Source: Coffea arabica (Eukaryota; Streptophyta; Magnoliopsida; Gentianales; Rubiaceae). Taken from it: DNA of 64,000 bases. The translations under genes were made by a program, and so were the position numbers. Positions 10,701-23,147 of this stretch are shown in pieces. Position 1 is the stretch's first letter; every line of letters begins with the position of its first letter. The notes under the pieces were generated by a model. That model worked only from the letters and a program-made list of their open reading frames with translations. It did no database searches and was not told the origin of the DNA. Location of the stretch: NCBI RefSeq assembly GCF_036785885.1, contig NC_092317.1, positions 9,550,501-9,614,500 on the forward strand. The letters are read 5' to 3'.

Positions 10701-12660
10701 CCAGTGCTTAGAGAAAAGTCCAGCCAGCATTCGGCAATTGGAGTTGTTCATTATTTCATTTTTTTTCTTGCTTAGCCGGACCAATAAACTTCCTTAGCTT
10801 GAACATCTAATTTTAATTAAACATCTAACCAAGTGAAAATCAACCACTTTCCAGCAAATTTCATGCTAAAATACCCATGCAATTTCCAAAACAAACTTCA
10901 ACGGCTAAACTAGAAAAATTGGTTTAGCAATCCAGCAACTTCCAATAAAATTTCCAGCCATGCAACCAAATTCCTCAGCCATAAAGATCACATGCAACAC
11001 CAAATAACAAACTATCTATCAGATTGGATCCAAAATCAAGTTCAAATGTCATCAAAATCACCATTTAACCAGAAATTCAACCCAATTCTCTCGATTGACA
11101 TGCATGCAACCGGATTTTTGGTATTCCTTCAATTTTCTTGTTTAATCCAAGTTAATTAGCTTCATGCAGAGCTAGATCATCCAGGCTTTGGTTAGTTAAA
11201 CATACATATAGCTCAGATCATCAAAACTTGGTCAACCGAAGCTGCAAATTTCCAGCTTAAACTCTCGGCAACCATTTTCTTCACAAACAGATTTTTCTAT
11301 AACTTAAGTTATCATCTAACCACACAATCCTCACATGCATGTCCTTAAACAACTTCATCAACCCATAAACAACTAGTTTAAGTCCAGAAATTTACCTCAG
11401 CTTAAGACTTAGCTCACACGCCAAGCAGCTGCAAAATTTTCCTCCTCTCGGCTTTGCTCACGCACGCAGGGTTGGTTGGTCTGAGTTCAGTGGTTGCAGT
11501 TGTAGTGATTGTGGTTGAATTGAGCACGGCTGGTTGAGGTGAAGAATAATGGCAGCTCTCAGATGATGGAGAAAGTAATGAAGCTCACGCAATTGTCTCC
11601 TGCTCTCACCCTCTCTCGGACAGTTCAAGTACCGAAGCTCGCACCGCTCTCTTTCTGGCTTCTCTCGTCAATGATACCAAGGCAGAGAAATGTTGTTGTG
11701 AGCTCAGCTGGGAGCTCAACTCATGCGCAAGAAAGCTGAGAAAATCTTCCTTCCTCTCGGCTCGCACGCACAGGTTTGGTTCGCTTGGCTGTGGCAGATG
11801 GTGGAGCTGGTGGTTGCTGCGGTGATGGTGTTGGTTGGAAGATGATTGCAGCTAGTGGAGGTTGAAGAGAAACGAAGGGGACTCACGCACAACTTCTCCC
11901 TCTCTTCCTTCGAGCTCACGGACAGAAACAAGAAAGATTGCAGCTCCCGAGTTTTTTTCTTTTTTTTTTTCCAGATGCAAGGTGCGGCTCCCTCTTTGTC
12001 TCTCTGGTCGATGATTCCGATGTGAGGTGGAGTGGTAATGCCAAGTTGTGATAGTGGAGAGAAATCTTGTTGTGTTCTGAGGTAGTGGAATGGAATGAGT
12101 GGCGGATGAGGGAGGTAGAGTGTTTTAGAGGTTATAAGTCGGCATAGAGATGGAAGGTGCTGGAATGTAAAATGGAAATGGATTCGGCAGAAATAGAATT
12201 TTGATTTTTTGATTTTTTGATTTTTTGATTTTTTGATTTTTTTTTTGAAACAAACAAAATTGATAATAATAAAAACAAAATAATTAACATTTGATGAAAA
12301 ATAAACTAGAACAATAAAGTGCAATTTCCATTTCTTTTCCATTTCCTATTTTCATCGTTTTTCTCTTTTTTTTTTCTTTCTTTTTCTTTTTTCAAAATAA
12401 CTTAACAAAAATAAACAAAATGCCAAAAGATTGAATTTAGAAGACATAAAACATATTTTGTGGGCAATTTTCTTTTTTCTTTCTTTTCTCTCCTCTTTTC
12501 TTTTCACTTTCTCATTTTCATTCATTTTCCAAGAGATTCTATGCTAACAACTTAAAAATAAAAATAAAACTAGAAACTAAAACTAAAAATCGAATAAAAC
12601 TAAAATGAAAAAATTAAAAATAAACAGCAAATGAAATTACACCAAAATTTGGTGTCTACA
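7796..12660 (-). repeat. 5' LTR of Ogre-like element (4865 bp)
   Basis: Runs from TGTCGCGCCC (left) to GGTGTCTACA (right) on the plus strand, so both ends carry the TG...CA / TGT...ACA rule. The left edge abuts the primer site and the right edge matches the end of the partial LTR at 305. No coding sequence is credible inside; open frames such as those near 8300-8700, 10024-10428 and 11716-12342 are low-complexity chance frames. A hairpin ACTTGGTA/TACCAAGT (7988-8016) next to a second GGAGTCGCCA lies near the inner edge. Confidence 0.9.
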
Positions 12661-13381
12661 TAACCAACACATTTAAGGTGAATTTGCCCAGAGATGGCAG
12701 TGGGTAAGATAAAACTCGATACTTGTGGATACTCGATACAATGGATAATCTGATTAGATGATCGATGGGCAATACGTTAGCATCTGATATTGATGAGGGG
12801 TTAAAATGTTAAGTTCCTTTCATTCTAGATCTATGACTATCGAAATTTAAAATTTAATTTAGTATTTTAATTTAGCATGATGTATGTATTAATTTTAGGT
12901 TGATGATAGTTAATTCCCTTTTTCTGAACTATTCAGATTGGTGAGTAGAGGGTATTTGATTGATAATTTGAACTCAGTAGTAAGAGGTTTTGGTATTGAG
13001 GGTTAAAACGCATAGGATTACTTGATAGAGTTTGGTAAAAAAAATTTAAATATGCAGGGTAGAATTTGGTAAAAGGAATTTTTGAAAGTATCCGACTTGC
13101 TGCGGTCCCAAAATTTACTAAGAAGCATAAACCCCGGATAGCACCGCTTAGTGCTTGTACTCTGGGTTGGAGTTGTGTTTTCCTTCCAGCCTCCCTTAAT
13201 CCAAATGGATATCCCCAACAGTAGTTAGATAAGAATAGGTTAAGTGTTGCTTGTTGCTCATTAAACAAATTATTGCAACATGTTCTACAGTTCTAATTTT
13301 GTACAGGTTTAGGTTGACAATTGCGTAAATAACGAACATTAAAGCAAAATTATTGCCACAGAGATGCATTATAGCCTCAAA
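12661..13381. other. Intergenic, nothing recognised
   Basis: AT-rich unique-looking sequence right of the retrotransposon. Short frames near 12933-13268 show no family motif. Confidence 0.5.
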
Positions 13382-13390
13382 TTAACTTAA

Positions 13391-14217
13391 GGGATAATTT
13401 CATAATCCTCCCTTGAGGTTTTTAATAATTTCATTTAGCTCCCTCAAGATTTTAAAAATTACACATACCTTCCTTGTCAGTTAAAATAACAATACTGCCC
13501 TTAAATAATTTAATGAAATGCCCTTGTTTAGTGTGCTTATACTTAGAATGACATTTAAAATTATTTTTTTCATTATTTTTCCTTCTTATTCCTTTTTTTT
13601 TTTTTTAAATTTTCTGCCAATAAAACTGTAAAACTACCACAATTACCTCTAGTTTATATTGTAACCAAATGTCGAACTAGTGATTTTTTTTTTGTGAGTT
13701 AACTTATATGTAATCCAGTGTTTTTGCTGATCTTTATTTTCTATTTTTTTATATTAAAATTAACAATAAATAAAAAAGAAATTGCCCAAACCAACTACTA
13801 AATTATAATAATTCTACTATTCAAAAAATTCATAAATTCTAAATAAATTATTTCAACATTTTCTTTTCTATCATATAAATCTAAATCCATAATAAAATAC
13901 CATCAAAAGTATCTTATCATAGTGATAAAATTATTATTATAGTTGTATATCAAATAGTAGGTATGGACATGAAAGATTTAGCACCTTTTTTCTTATAATT
14001 ATACTAGATAATTTTATAATTATGTACGGAAATAAATTAAAACTCAGTATATGAGGGCATTTTTGGATATTCATTTAAAACTTTGACCAAGTCAACATTA
14101 TTTTAAGGTTTTGTTACTAAAACTATAAAATCAAAAGAGATAGGTGTAATTTTTCAAATCTCAGTGGAACTTAGTGAATTTGTTAAAAACCTCAGGGGAG
14201 GTTTATGAAATTATCCC
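13391..14217. mobile_element. Mutator-like MITE with 9-bp target duplication
   Basis: An 827-bp element with imperfect terminal inverted repeats of about 85 bp. The left end starts GGGATAATTTCATAATCCTC and the reverse complement of the right end starts GGGATAATTTCATAAACCTC, both continuing through GAGGTTTTTAA. It is flanked by a perfect TTAACTTAA at 13382-13390 and 14218-14226. A 9-bp duplication is the Mutator signature. The interior is AT-rich without a coding frame, so it is non-autonomous. Confidence 0.88.
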
Positions 14218-14226
14218 TTAACTTAA

Positions 14227-15479
14227 TCATTTTATGCTAGCCCTTGCAAGATCTGGTTATCATATTTTTGGATATATTCTGTCATTATGCTTTGACAAAA
14301 TTTTAATCAAAGTTTATTCAAAGTTAGTTCACTTGTGCAAAGATATTTCTTTAACTCATACAAGGAACATCGCCATGTGGCCGATGTGCGTTTTAAAGAC
14401 ACTATGTCCTATAGAAGACCAATGGCTTTACTTATTGGTTAGGTGAAATGAAATCCTTAATTACACTTTTCATGACCAATTAAATAGTTAGGCCTTTTGA
14501 TGTATTTCGGTTAAAAATGGTTTCCTAGCCTATTCATTTTGACCTGTTAAATACCCTCGTATAGATTATAAAGTGCCCAAGAAAAGGACATCCGAACGGG
14601 AGAATTTTTGAAAAAAAGCATTCAAACAATGACTGGGTAAATTTTTTTTTTTTCCGAGTGGATTAGGTTGATGATTTTGTCATCTTGCTTTTTCTCGTAT
14701 TCCATAATCACGCACACGTGTAGCTATTTTAACCTGGTTCAAATCTGTGATCCTTGTCTTCAATTACTAACTAACTTATACTAGTCAAAGTCTAAACATT
14801 TTGAATCCATCCTCCTTGGTTGAAGTCACTAGTGGAGCATCGGGAGAAGCTCTATTTCTTCTTAGCATCAATATTTAGCATCCATCAATATTTCGTCTTT
14901 ATATAAAACTTGATAACCCATATGCATTAAAAAAAAAAATCTAAGGACCCGAAAAAAAAGGAAGTCCATTTTCGATGGGGGTGATTAGACAACAAAATGG
15001 GATCAGATGGGCTAAAATTGCTTCCTTTCTGGATAATGATGTGTGGTTAATTTATTTGCTTGTGGATTGTACTATTTCAAATATTTGAACAATTTAATTC
15101 TGAAAACGAAAAGGGATGAACAATTTAGTCAAGCCTAACTAGCTAACTTACCCCTGCAGGTACGTAGTTCCAACTTCCACAACGTCACGGACTCATGGCA
15201 AACGTTAAGCAAAAAGGTCGCAGTCTCCCTTACGTTGCCTGGAGGAGGACGACTAATTTCTTAACAGGCGCATCCCGAATTTGGGTACAGAATATTCTAA
15301 CTTCCCACACCTTAAAAAAAAAAAAAAGAATGAATGAATGAAAACTCCCACGTGTAACATCAGTTTGTAGATATATTTTGGTTTCTTTTGGTTTGTTTAG
15401 GAGTCCAAATATTTTAGTTGTTGTTTTTCGGAATAAGAAAATGGAATTTGGTGTAAGTGATCTGAGGAAGTGATTTTTG
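14227..15479. other. Intergenic, nothing recognised
   Basis: AT-rich DNA with poly-A/T runs. Frames at 14234-14446 and 15230-15487 have no family motif and are rejected. Confidence 0.45.
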
Positions 15480-16060
15480 GTGGGCAATTGAACCGACCGG
15501 AATCTGTCTCTTCTGAGGTGAGGTGTATCCTCTTGTCCGAAGTGAATGGCGGGGCTTCTCCCCTGGGATCACTCCGACGATCAAGTTAGTATGAGAACGA
15601 GAGAAAAGCATTAGTATTGTCAAATGAACAGTATGCTTACTTGTTGGGTGTACATGAGAGGTATTTATAGAGCGGGTGTGGATGGCAGGACAGAGGGCTC
15701 ATGCTAGTGGGACCCATGTTCTGCCATTACGGCTCTGTTCCTTGCCAGGAGGTCAGACTCTGACACTGTAGCCGCCTGGGCAGGGTGATGGGGAATCCTG
15801 CGCAGTAGCCATTAAGAGTATCAGTGCTTTTCAGATAAAGCACTGGTCCCTGATGATGTCAGGTGGCTTGACATCATCAGCGTGCAGCTGAGGTGGAAGT
15901 CTGAGGTGCAGGGGTCATCTAGGCAGTTGACCAGGGGCTTGCCCAAGATCAGGGGCCATATCCAGCACGAGGCGTGCTCGCGTGAGGGAGGAAGTGAGAT
16001 CACCTCGGCATTCCCACAATGGCCGAGGTGAACACCCTCATGATCAACCATAACTCTTCA
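15480..16060 (-). repeat. Probable LTR-derived fragment
   Basis: A GC-richer block inside AT-rich DNA. Read on the minus strand it carries TATAAATACC (near 15660) followed by a leader-like stretch and GGGGAGAAGCCCCGCC, an arrangement resembling the promoter half of a retrotransposon LTR. Neither a partner LTR nor internal sequence is adjacent, so a solo or broken LTR is the best guess. Confidence 0.35.
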
Positions 16061-16158
16061 ACGCTTCAGATGCAAATCACGGTCAACTGCATAGTTTCAC
16101 ATACTGTTAGTTCGTTTGTGCTATACCTTCTTTATATTTTAGAAAAAAAATAAAAGGG

Positions 16159-16302
16159 TCTGTAACTTCATTTGTCTCCCAACTTTAGCTCTTGATCTTA
16201 TATTGCCCCTTATTAAGGTCAGGGACATAATCAGGATTTTTATAAAGATAAGGGACAAAATAAGTACATGAGCTGAAGTTGAGGGACAGGCAAAGTCATT
16301 TA
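16159..16302. mobile_element. Small foldback (MITE-like) element
   Basis: The left arm TTTGTCTCCCAACTTTAGCTC and the right arm GAGCTGAAGTTGAGGGACAG pair as an imperfect inverted repeat about 145 bp across, extending through CCCCTTAT and ATAAGGGAC in the middle. A TA microsatellite (about 16305-16331) abuts its right side. No clear target duplication was found. Confidence 0.55.
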
Positions 16303-16759
16303 TCAATATATATATATATATATATATATATTGTAACACTTATTATTATTTAATATATCTGAGATAAAAAGAAAATCAGAAAATCACGTATTTCACAAAA
16401 AAGATTTTCAAAAATTTTTCCAAGTAATGGGAATCCAAACGGATTTCAAAATACACCTCCTATTTGATGCAAAAAAAAAAAAAACCTCTAAATTTGATTA
16501 TATTTTTCTTAAGAATCCAAGGAAATGATCACCCTTTGCCATAGAATAGTATTAATTAGATTTCAGTTATCCATTTGGAGCTAGAAAAGCACGTTAGCTT
16601 TCATAATCCAACAATAACGTTGTTTTAAATGACCTCTGGATTTTTATAAACAAAACGGCATCGTTAACGTGCTGATCGTGCGAACTTTCTTTTCGCTTTT
16701 GAAAACGTTCGAAAGCTGAAATTTGACGCAGCTTTTTGACTATAACTTGAAATGTTGAA

Positions 16760-17082
16760 GGGCAATTTATCTGGATGGCCAGCACACTTTTGAAATCGTT
16801 GAATTTTAACTATTGACCTATTAAAAATTTGGTTTTGGCTATTGAACTATTTAAAGTTTGGATTTCGGATCATTCCGTTAGATTTCACCGTTAAACATAA
16901 CAGATTTGACTGGTCGCACGATTCACGAGATAAAAGTAAAGGGCATAGTTATCGATTAAATCTGACGGAATGACCCGAAATCTAAACTTTAGATAGTCCA
17001 GTGGCTAAAATCTGACTTTAATAATTCAGTGAACAAAACTCAACGATTTCAAAAGTTCAGTGGCCATTCGGATAATTTGCTC
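16760..17082. mobile_element. Mutator-type foldback MITE (323 bp)
   Basis: The whole element folds on itself. The left end GGGCAATTTATCTGGATGGCC matches the reverse complement of the right end GAGCAAATTATCCGAATGGCC, and the arms continue through CTTTTGAAATCGTTGA. The flanks AATGTTGAA (16751-16759) and AATATTGAA (17083-17091) agree at 8 of 9 bases, fitting a 9-bp Mutator-type duplication. No coding capacity. Confidence 0.78.
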
Positions 17083-17268
17083 AATATTGAATCTGTCATC
17101 CACTTTGGTAATTGTTGTTTTCTGTTGTTATCGAACCCGAAACCTCATAGTTAAATGATACAAGTGAACAATAAGTGTTAAAATTAATTAGGGAAGCTCT
17201 TTCTCTCTCTAGGAAAAAACTCTCTTCCTTCTCTCTATTCTTATTCTCTCTAATTTCTTAACTAGTTC

Positions 17269-19024
17269 ATGGCTGCCCTTCAGCCGTCGGCTGAGGGGCA
17301 AGGATTATCACCTACCAAAAAAAAAATCTTTTTCTCAACTTTTTTCTCAGCCGGCAACATCTCCTATCCACATTCAGCAGACTTCTGTCTACAAGGGAGA
17401 AGCTGCGGTAGTTTTTTCTAAAGCAGATGCAGACAAACTTGCAGCGCCGTTTCAATGGGCTTTGGTGGGAAAATTTTCACACGGCCGACCTTCTTTGGAA
17501 GATATTCGAAAGTTTTTTGCTTCTTTAAACCTGAAGGATCATGTTTCTATTGGATTGATGGATTATAGGCATGTTCTCATTAAGTGCATGGCTGAAGCTG
17601 ACTTCAACAGAATTTGGATGAGAGGGATTTGGCAACTGGGTAAATATCCGATGCGTGTGTTTAGATGGACAAGGGAGTTTCATGTGCTTAGGGAATCATC
17701 TCTGGCTCCGGTTTGGGTAGTTCTTCCAGCTCTGCCTATTCATTATTTCGACAAACATTCATTATTCTCCATACTTTCTCCAGTAGGAAGACCACTCTTT
17801 CTAGATTCGGCAACGGCAGCTGGGACTCGACCAAGTTTGGCCAGGGTATGTGTGGAACTCGATGTAGCGAAATCTTTTACACAAAGAGTTTGGGTGGCTG
17901 TTGAAGGTGAGTCTGGATTCTGGCAACGTATTGTGCCAGAGAATATGCCATTATATTGTTCATCTTGTTCACGTTTGGGTCATTCCCAAGAGCAATGCAA
18001 GAAGAATGTAACTGAGGTTGGGTCTCGGTATCTATATAAGCAAAACATGAAGCTGCAGAGGGATCTACCATTAGAAGTTAATAATATTCAAGTGTCAAAT
18101 TTAGACCTTGTAAACAACCCAGATGCTAACTTGAACAAAACAACAGATGCCGTGACTGATTCCGACGAAGTGCAGCATCCTGAGATGGGCAATTATGCTG
18201 AAAAACTCAAAGGTGCAGTGGTGGAGGAAGTCTGTACTGCCACAAAGGTTCAGGAAGTTAGTCAGCCTGATGATCACCTTATTAAGCTTGGAGTATCTAA
18301 GTTGTCGTCCAATGCTGAATTTGAACAACCACACAATGATCTTGCATTGGAGCTGCCGGTACGTGAGGAACGAAGGGAAATGGAAAACCAGCTGGACAAG
18401 GCCCACGGGAATGAATACCAAGGGACCCGTTCTGAAACTAATATAAATCCCACAGACAAACTTCTTTGTAAGGCTGACAGAAATTCTCTTCATCATCTAA
18501 ATACTGATCACCAAGTGGTGATAGTTGCTGCATCCAAGCCGACAACATCTGATGTGCAAGGGAATTTTAATACGACTCATATGAGGGAGCAAACACTTGT
18601 TGGGGAACAATTGACTATGCAAAAGCAGTTAGAACAGGTCCACGGAAATGATGAAGGGACCCAAGCTACATCGTCTGAAGCATCAAAAGTGAAACTTCAG
18701 TCCATGGCCGACAATAACTCTTTGGAGCATCTCTATGTTGAGTTGCGAGGAGTGGAGAATTACGGTCCTACAGAGCATGGGATAGTGGAGGTTAATTCAC
18801 CAACTGTTGCAGGAAATTTGTCTCCCAGACCGGGTGTCCCACAAGAAAATTTGCCGGAATCATCAGGTTCTTCTTTAACTATTCATCAATCAAGGGTGGC
18901 TGACCGTAATCCCAAACAAAAAAGGACAAAAGGTTTGAGGGCTAATTTGCAAACCGACAAAATTTTGCGCTCACGGTCAGAGACATCTTCCAACAACTCA
19001 TTCCAGGTTCTTTCTCATGATTAA
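17269..19024 (+). pseudogene. LINE ORF1 (DUF4283/zinc-knuckle RNA-binding protein), one frameshift
   Basis: An ATG at 17269 opens MAALQPSAEGQGL, but the frame is lost at a run of ten A (17317-17326). After it the downstream frame (open from before 17462 to 19024) continues naturally with SFSQLF and FSKADADKLAAPFQWALVGKF. The downstream part has a DUF4283-type domain, then a CCHC knuckle (YCSSCSRLGHSQEQC, 166-180 counted from 17462), then a long polar tail. Such ORF1 proteins bind LINE RNA. It ends in TCTCATGATTAA, overlapping the ORF2 start. A single-base homopolymer error, biological or technical, is the only visible lesion. Confidence 0.82.
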
Positions 19025-22000
19025 TGGCATTTTTTGGAATATTAGAGGAGTAGCTAAAGCACCTAATCTACGAAGATTAATCAATTTAGTACGGACACAT
19101 CATTTCCAATTTGTTGTGATTTGTGAGCCAAAGTTAGACGTATCTAAAATACAGACCATTCGTCTACATCTATTATTTGATTACGTGCTTGTTAATTGTT
19201 CAAGTGATATTTGGGTGTTCTACAATAATCCTTTTCTTTGCTTGATTGTTGGTAATTCTGATCAGCATATTTCTCTACATGTACAAAGTCCCCTAATTCC
19301 TTCTCCAATAATTATGTCCTTTGTCCATGCTAAATGCTCAGTTGACGAGCGGCGTGAGTTATGGTCCTCATTGTTAGCTGATAAGCCTAGTTTTCTTCCT
19401 TGGTGTATTGGGGGTGATTTTAATGTTATTGTGGCACCTCATGAAAAAAGGGGAGGTCGTCCATTTGCTATAACAGAAGGAGTGGAATTTCTGTCTTTCA
19501 TGGAGGAGGCTGGAGTATTTGATGTTGGCTTCTCAGGACCCAATTTTACATGGTCAAACAATCGACGAAGTAGAGCTCGGATTTCAAAGAGATTAGACAG
19601 GTTCTTAGTCAACGGGGCATGTCTGGATCTTTCTTATAACATTTCTGTCCTTCACTTGGCTAGACATCCATCTGACCATTCACCGTTAAAGCTCTCATTT
19701 GTTGCTCAATCAGATGCTAAGCCGCGTCCATTTCGATTTTTGAATGTGTGGACGACTAAACCACAACTCTTGGAGGTGATAAGCCAGGCTTGGAATCAAG
19801 ATGTCAATGGATCTCCGATGCGTGCTCTATGTTCTAAATTATTAGCAACAAGAAAAGCTATTCAGACATGGAACAAAGAACACTTTGGAAACGTGATCGA
19901 TAATATGCGATCTGCGGAAATGGCGGTGCAACGGGCAGAAGAAGTGGTAGATCAAGATGATTCGGAGGAGTGCCAGATTGAACTCAAAAAGGCTCAGGCG
20001 GAGCTGAGACATGCATTATCAATTGAAGAACAATTTTGGAGGCAAAAGGCCAGGGTGAAATGGCTTCGACAGGGAGATACCAATTCAAAGTATTTTCATG
20101 CGATAGTAAGACAAAGACGGGCTCAAGCTATGATTTATCATATCAAAAAAGCCAATGGTGTTTGGGTGGACAATGAAGCTGATATAGCAAGTGAAGCAAC
20201 CACCTATTTCTCTAAACTTTTCTCGGATTCTTTGGGATCATCTGCAGATATGCTACACCTAATTCCACCTATGATTTCGGGAGAGGATAATGTGAAGTTG
20301 GAAGAAATCCCTTCAATCGAAGAGGTCTTTAGAGTCCTGAAGGCAATGGATGAAGAAAGTGCTGCTGGCCCAGATGGATTCACGGGAAAATTTTTTACTT
20401 TTGCATGGCAAGTCATCGCCCAAGATGTCTACAAGGCGGTACTCAGTTTTTTCTGTGGAGTAGAACTTCCTCGTTTCATCACCTCTACTTCAATTGTTCT
20501 AATTCCAAAGGTGCCAAATCCTCAAGATTTTTCTCAATTTAGACCCATCAGCCTATGTAACTTCTTCAACAAGCTATTATCAAGGATCTTGGCAGACAGA
20601 GTGGCAGAAATATTGCCAAAAATTATTTCTCCCCAGCAGACAGGATTTGTGAAGGGTCGTAATATAACCGAAAACTTCCTACTTGCACAGGAGGTGATAT
20701 CGGGTATGGCGAAAAAGAATAGAGGTGGTAATGTGGTTATGAAACTAGACATGTCTAAGGCATATGACAGAGTGGCATGGGGTCATATTATCAATGTTCT
20801 GAGAAGGTTCGATTTTGGTGAGAGATTCATTGATATGGTTTGGCGACTGATTTCTAATGTCTGGTTTTCCGTCATTATAAATGGATCCTTATACGGTTTT
20901 TTCAAATCTTCGAGAGGACTCCGTCAGGGTGACCCATTATCACCAGCATTATTTATTATAGGGGCAGAGGTGTTATCTAGAGCACTGAATAATCTTGTCA
21001 TGCAACCAAGATTTGTGGGTTTCAAAGTTCCATATGGATGCCCGTCTATTACTCACTTGGCATTTGCGGATGATATTCTTATTTTTGCAAATGGATCCTC
21101 ATTTTCCCTGAAGGCTATCATGAAAGTGTTAGATGATTATCAAAGATGTTCGGGCCAATTAATAAATGTACAAAAAAGCTGTTATCTAGTTCATCCATCT
21201 GTATCAATGGCAAGACGACGGCTGCTTGATCGCATTTCTAGGTTTGCCCGCAAGTCATTTCCAATACGCTATTTAGGGTTTCCGTTCTACATTGGAAGAT
21301 GCAAATCATCTTATTTTGGAGAAGTTTGTCACGCAATACTAGCAAGGATTCTGTCTTGGAAATCAAGGTTACTTTTCTTTGGAGGAAAAATTATTCTAAT
21401 CAAGCATGTATTATCATCAATACCAGTTCACCTAATGTCAGCTGCAGTGATTCCCAATTCGGTGTTTAAAACTATAGAAAAGGCATGCTCGGCATTCCTG
21501 TGGGGATCCTCACCCGAGGAGTCGAAGCTTCATTGGATAAGTTGGCCTCAATTGTGCTATCCAGTTGAGGAAGGGGGAATTGGATTTCGGAGATTATGTG
21601 ACGTCTACATAGCCTTTTCCTCCAAGTTATGGTGGAAATTCCGAACAGAATCATCACTGTGGTCAACCTTCATGAAAGCAAAGTATTGTAAATGTTTGCA
21701 TCCTTGTCAGGTAGAACTCAGGCCAACGGATTCGGCAATTTGGCGAAGGATGATCAATGTGAGCTGACAAGTGGAACTCTCAATATTATGGGTGGCCAAA
21801 TATGGGGCGTGTCATTTTTGGTACGATAACTGGTTGGGGAGTGGTGCATTGTTTCTAAAGGTTCCGGTTATCCCAAATTTGACGTTCCGAAACTTCGTAA
21901 GCAACGGCCATTGGGATTTGAACCTTCTATACCATACATTGCCAAAGGAAATTGCTTATTCCATTTCAGAACAAATGGCCCCAGAAGAAGGAAGTATAGC

Positions 22001-23147
22001 TGAAGTCATTTGGATGCCCACAACAACTGGAAATTTTTCTCTACAATCGGCTTTTGGGGACATTAGGTAGGCCCGACCCACGTCTATGGTATTTGCTTCC
22101 ATTTGGCACACTCGGATACCTTTGAAAGTTTCATTTTTCATGATGAGACTTCTTCTGAGGAGAATACCGACACCGGATAAGTTTCGTAAATTTGGTTTCC
22201 ATTTGCCGTCAAAGTGCTTTTGCTGCACTGAGGCTTCTGAGGAGTCTATTGAGCATTTATTCTCCAATGGACACATTGCGTCATTACTTTGGAATTATTT
22301 TGGAGGGTTATGTGGAATAAAATTCTCAGGATCTTTTCTACGAGCACGCATAGTAGATTGGTGGTTGTATTCACAGGATTCTGAGTTACGAAGGCTTATT
22401 TGTCGTATTCTTCCTAGTGTAATTTGCTGGCAGATTTGGAAGGCAAGGAACAAAGCAATGTTTGAGGGTGTCCAGATGCAATCATCGGCCATTCGCCAAG
22501 CCATCTTCTCAGAAGTCCAATCCATGGTAGGAATACATTTTAAACAACTGATAAGACTACAATCTTTTTGTCAATTGTATGATTGGTCAAACGCACCTGG
22601 GGGTACAGTTGTATATCAAGGTATCCGCTGGGAAACCAAAGAGACAGGGAGGTATACTCTTAACACGGATGGATGTGCTAAGGGTAATCCAGGAATAGGT
22701 GGAGGTGGGGACATACTCCGGGATTCCACTGGATTACCAATGATTGGTTTTTCGGCATATCTGGGAGAAACTACATGTCTCCGTGCAGAGGCTTGTGCCC
22801 TTCTTATTGGTCTTCAGATCTGTATACATAACGGTTTTGGAAACATATGTGTACAATCAGATTCATTGGTTTTAATTGGGATCATTCAACGTCGTACTCA
22901 ATGTCCGTGGAAAATTCGAAGATACGTCAACCAGATTTGGCAGTTATTAGATGATCCACCTAGATTCACGCACTGCTATCGGGAGGCTAACACAGTTGCT
23001 GATGCTTTATCTAATGTGGGTATATCTCATCCAGATAAACAAATTGAGATTTATGACACCTTCAGTACATTCCCAAGGTTGGCTCGTGGGGCAATCCGTT
23101 TGGACAGAATAGGGATACCTTCAATTAGAAAAATGAGGATTATGTAA
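19017..23147 (+). pseudogene. LINE ORF2: endonuclease, reverse transcriptase, RNase H; two nonsense codons
   Basis: One frame of 1377 codons, starting at ATG 19017 inside the last codons of ORF1 (8-bp overlap ATGATTAA), and broken only by TGA at 21765-21767 and TAG at 22068-22070. The N-terminus is an AP-endonuclease-like domain (FWNIRGV, GGDFNVI, SDHSPL). The reverse transcriptase shows KLDMSKAYDRV, GLRQGDPLSPALF and the catalytic FADD (LAFADDILIF). A zinc-binding region follows (WHTRIPLKVSFF..., CFCCTEASEESIEHLF). The C-terminal RNase H keeps its acidic residues: NTDGCAKGNPG, RAEACALL, VQSDSL and REANTVADAL. The two stops are each one C-to-T change from Arg (CGA) and Gln (CAG). Confidence 0.9.

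Larger units (their letters stand above)
1..12660 (-). mobile_element. Non-autonomous Ogre/Tat-like Ty3/Gypsy LTR retrotransposon (truncated by window start)
   Basis: The element reads right to left: 5' LTR 7796-12660, primer site 7776-7793, leader, gag 5391-3583, integrase remnant near 3150-2820, tandem array 1150-482, polypurine tract 319-306, and 3' LTR 305-1, which runs off the window. Both LTRs begin TGTAGACACC on the coding strand. The 305 bases visible in both copies (1-305 and 12356-12660) look identical, implying recent insertion. Long LTRs, a tRNA-Arg primer site and a repeat-rich region before the 3' LTR are known traits of the Ogre/Tat lineage. No protease, reverse transcriptase or RNase H can be read, so it must borrow enzymes from a relative. 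The target duplication cannot be checked because the far LTR edge lies outside. Confidence 0.85.
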
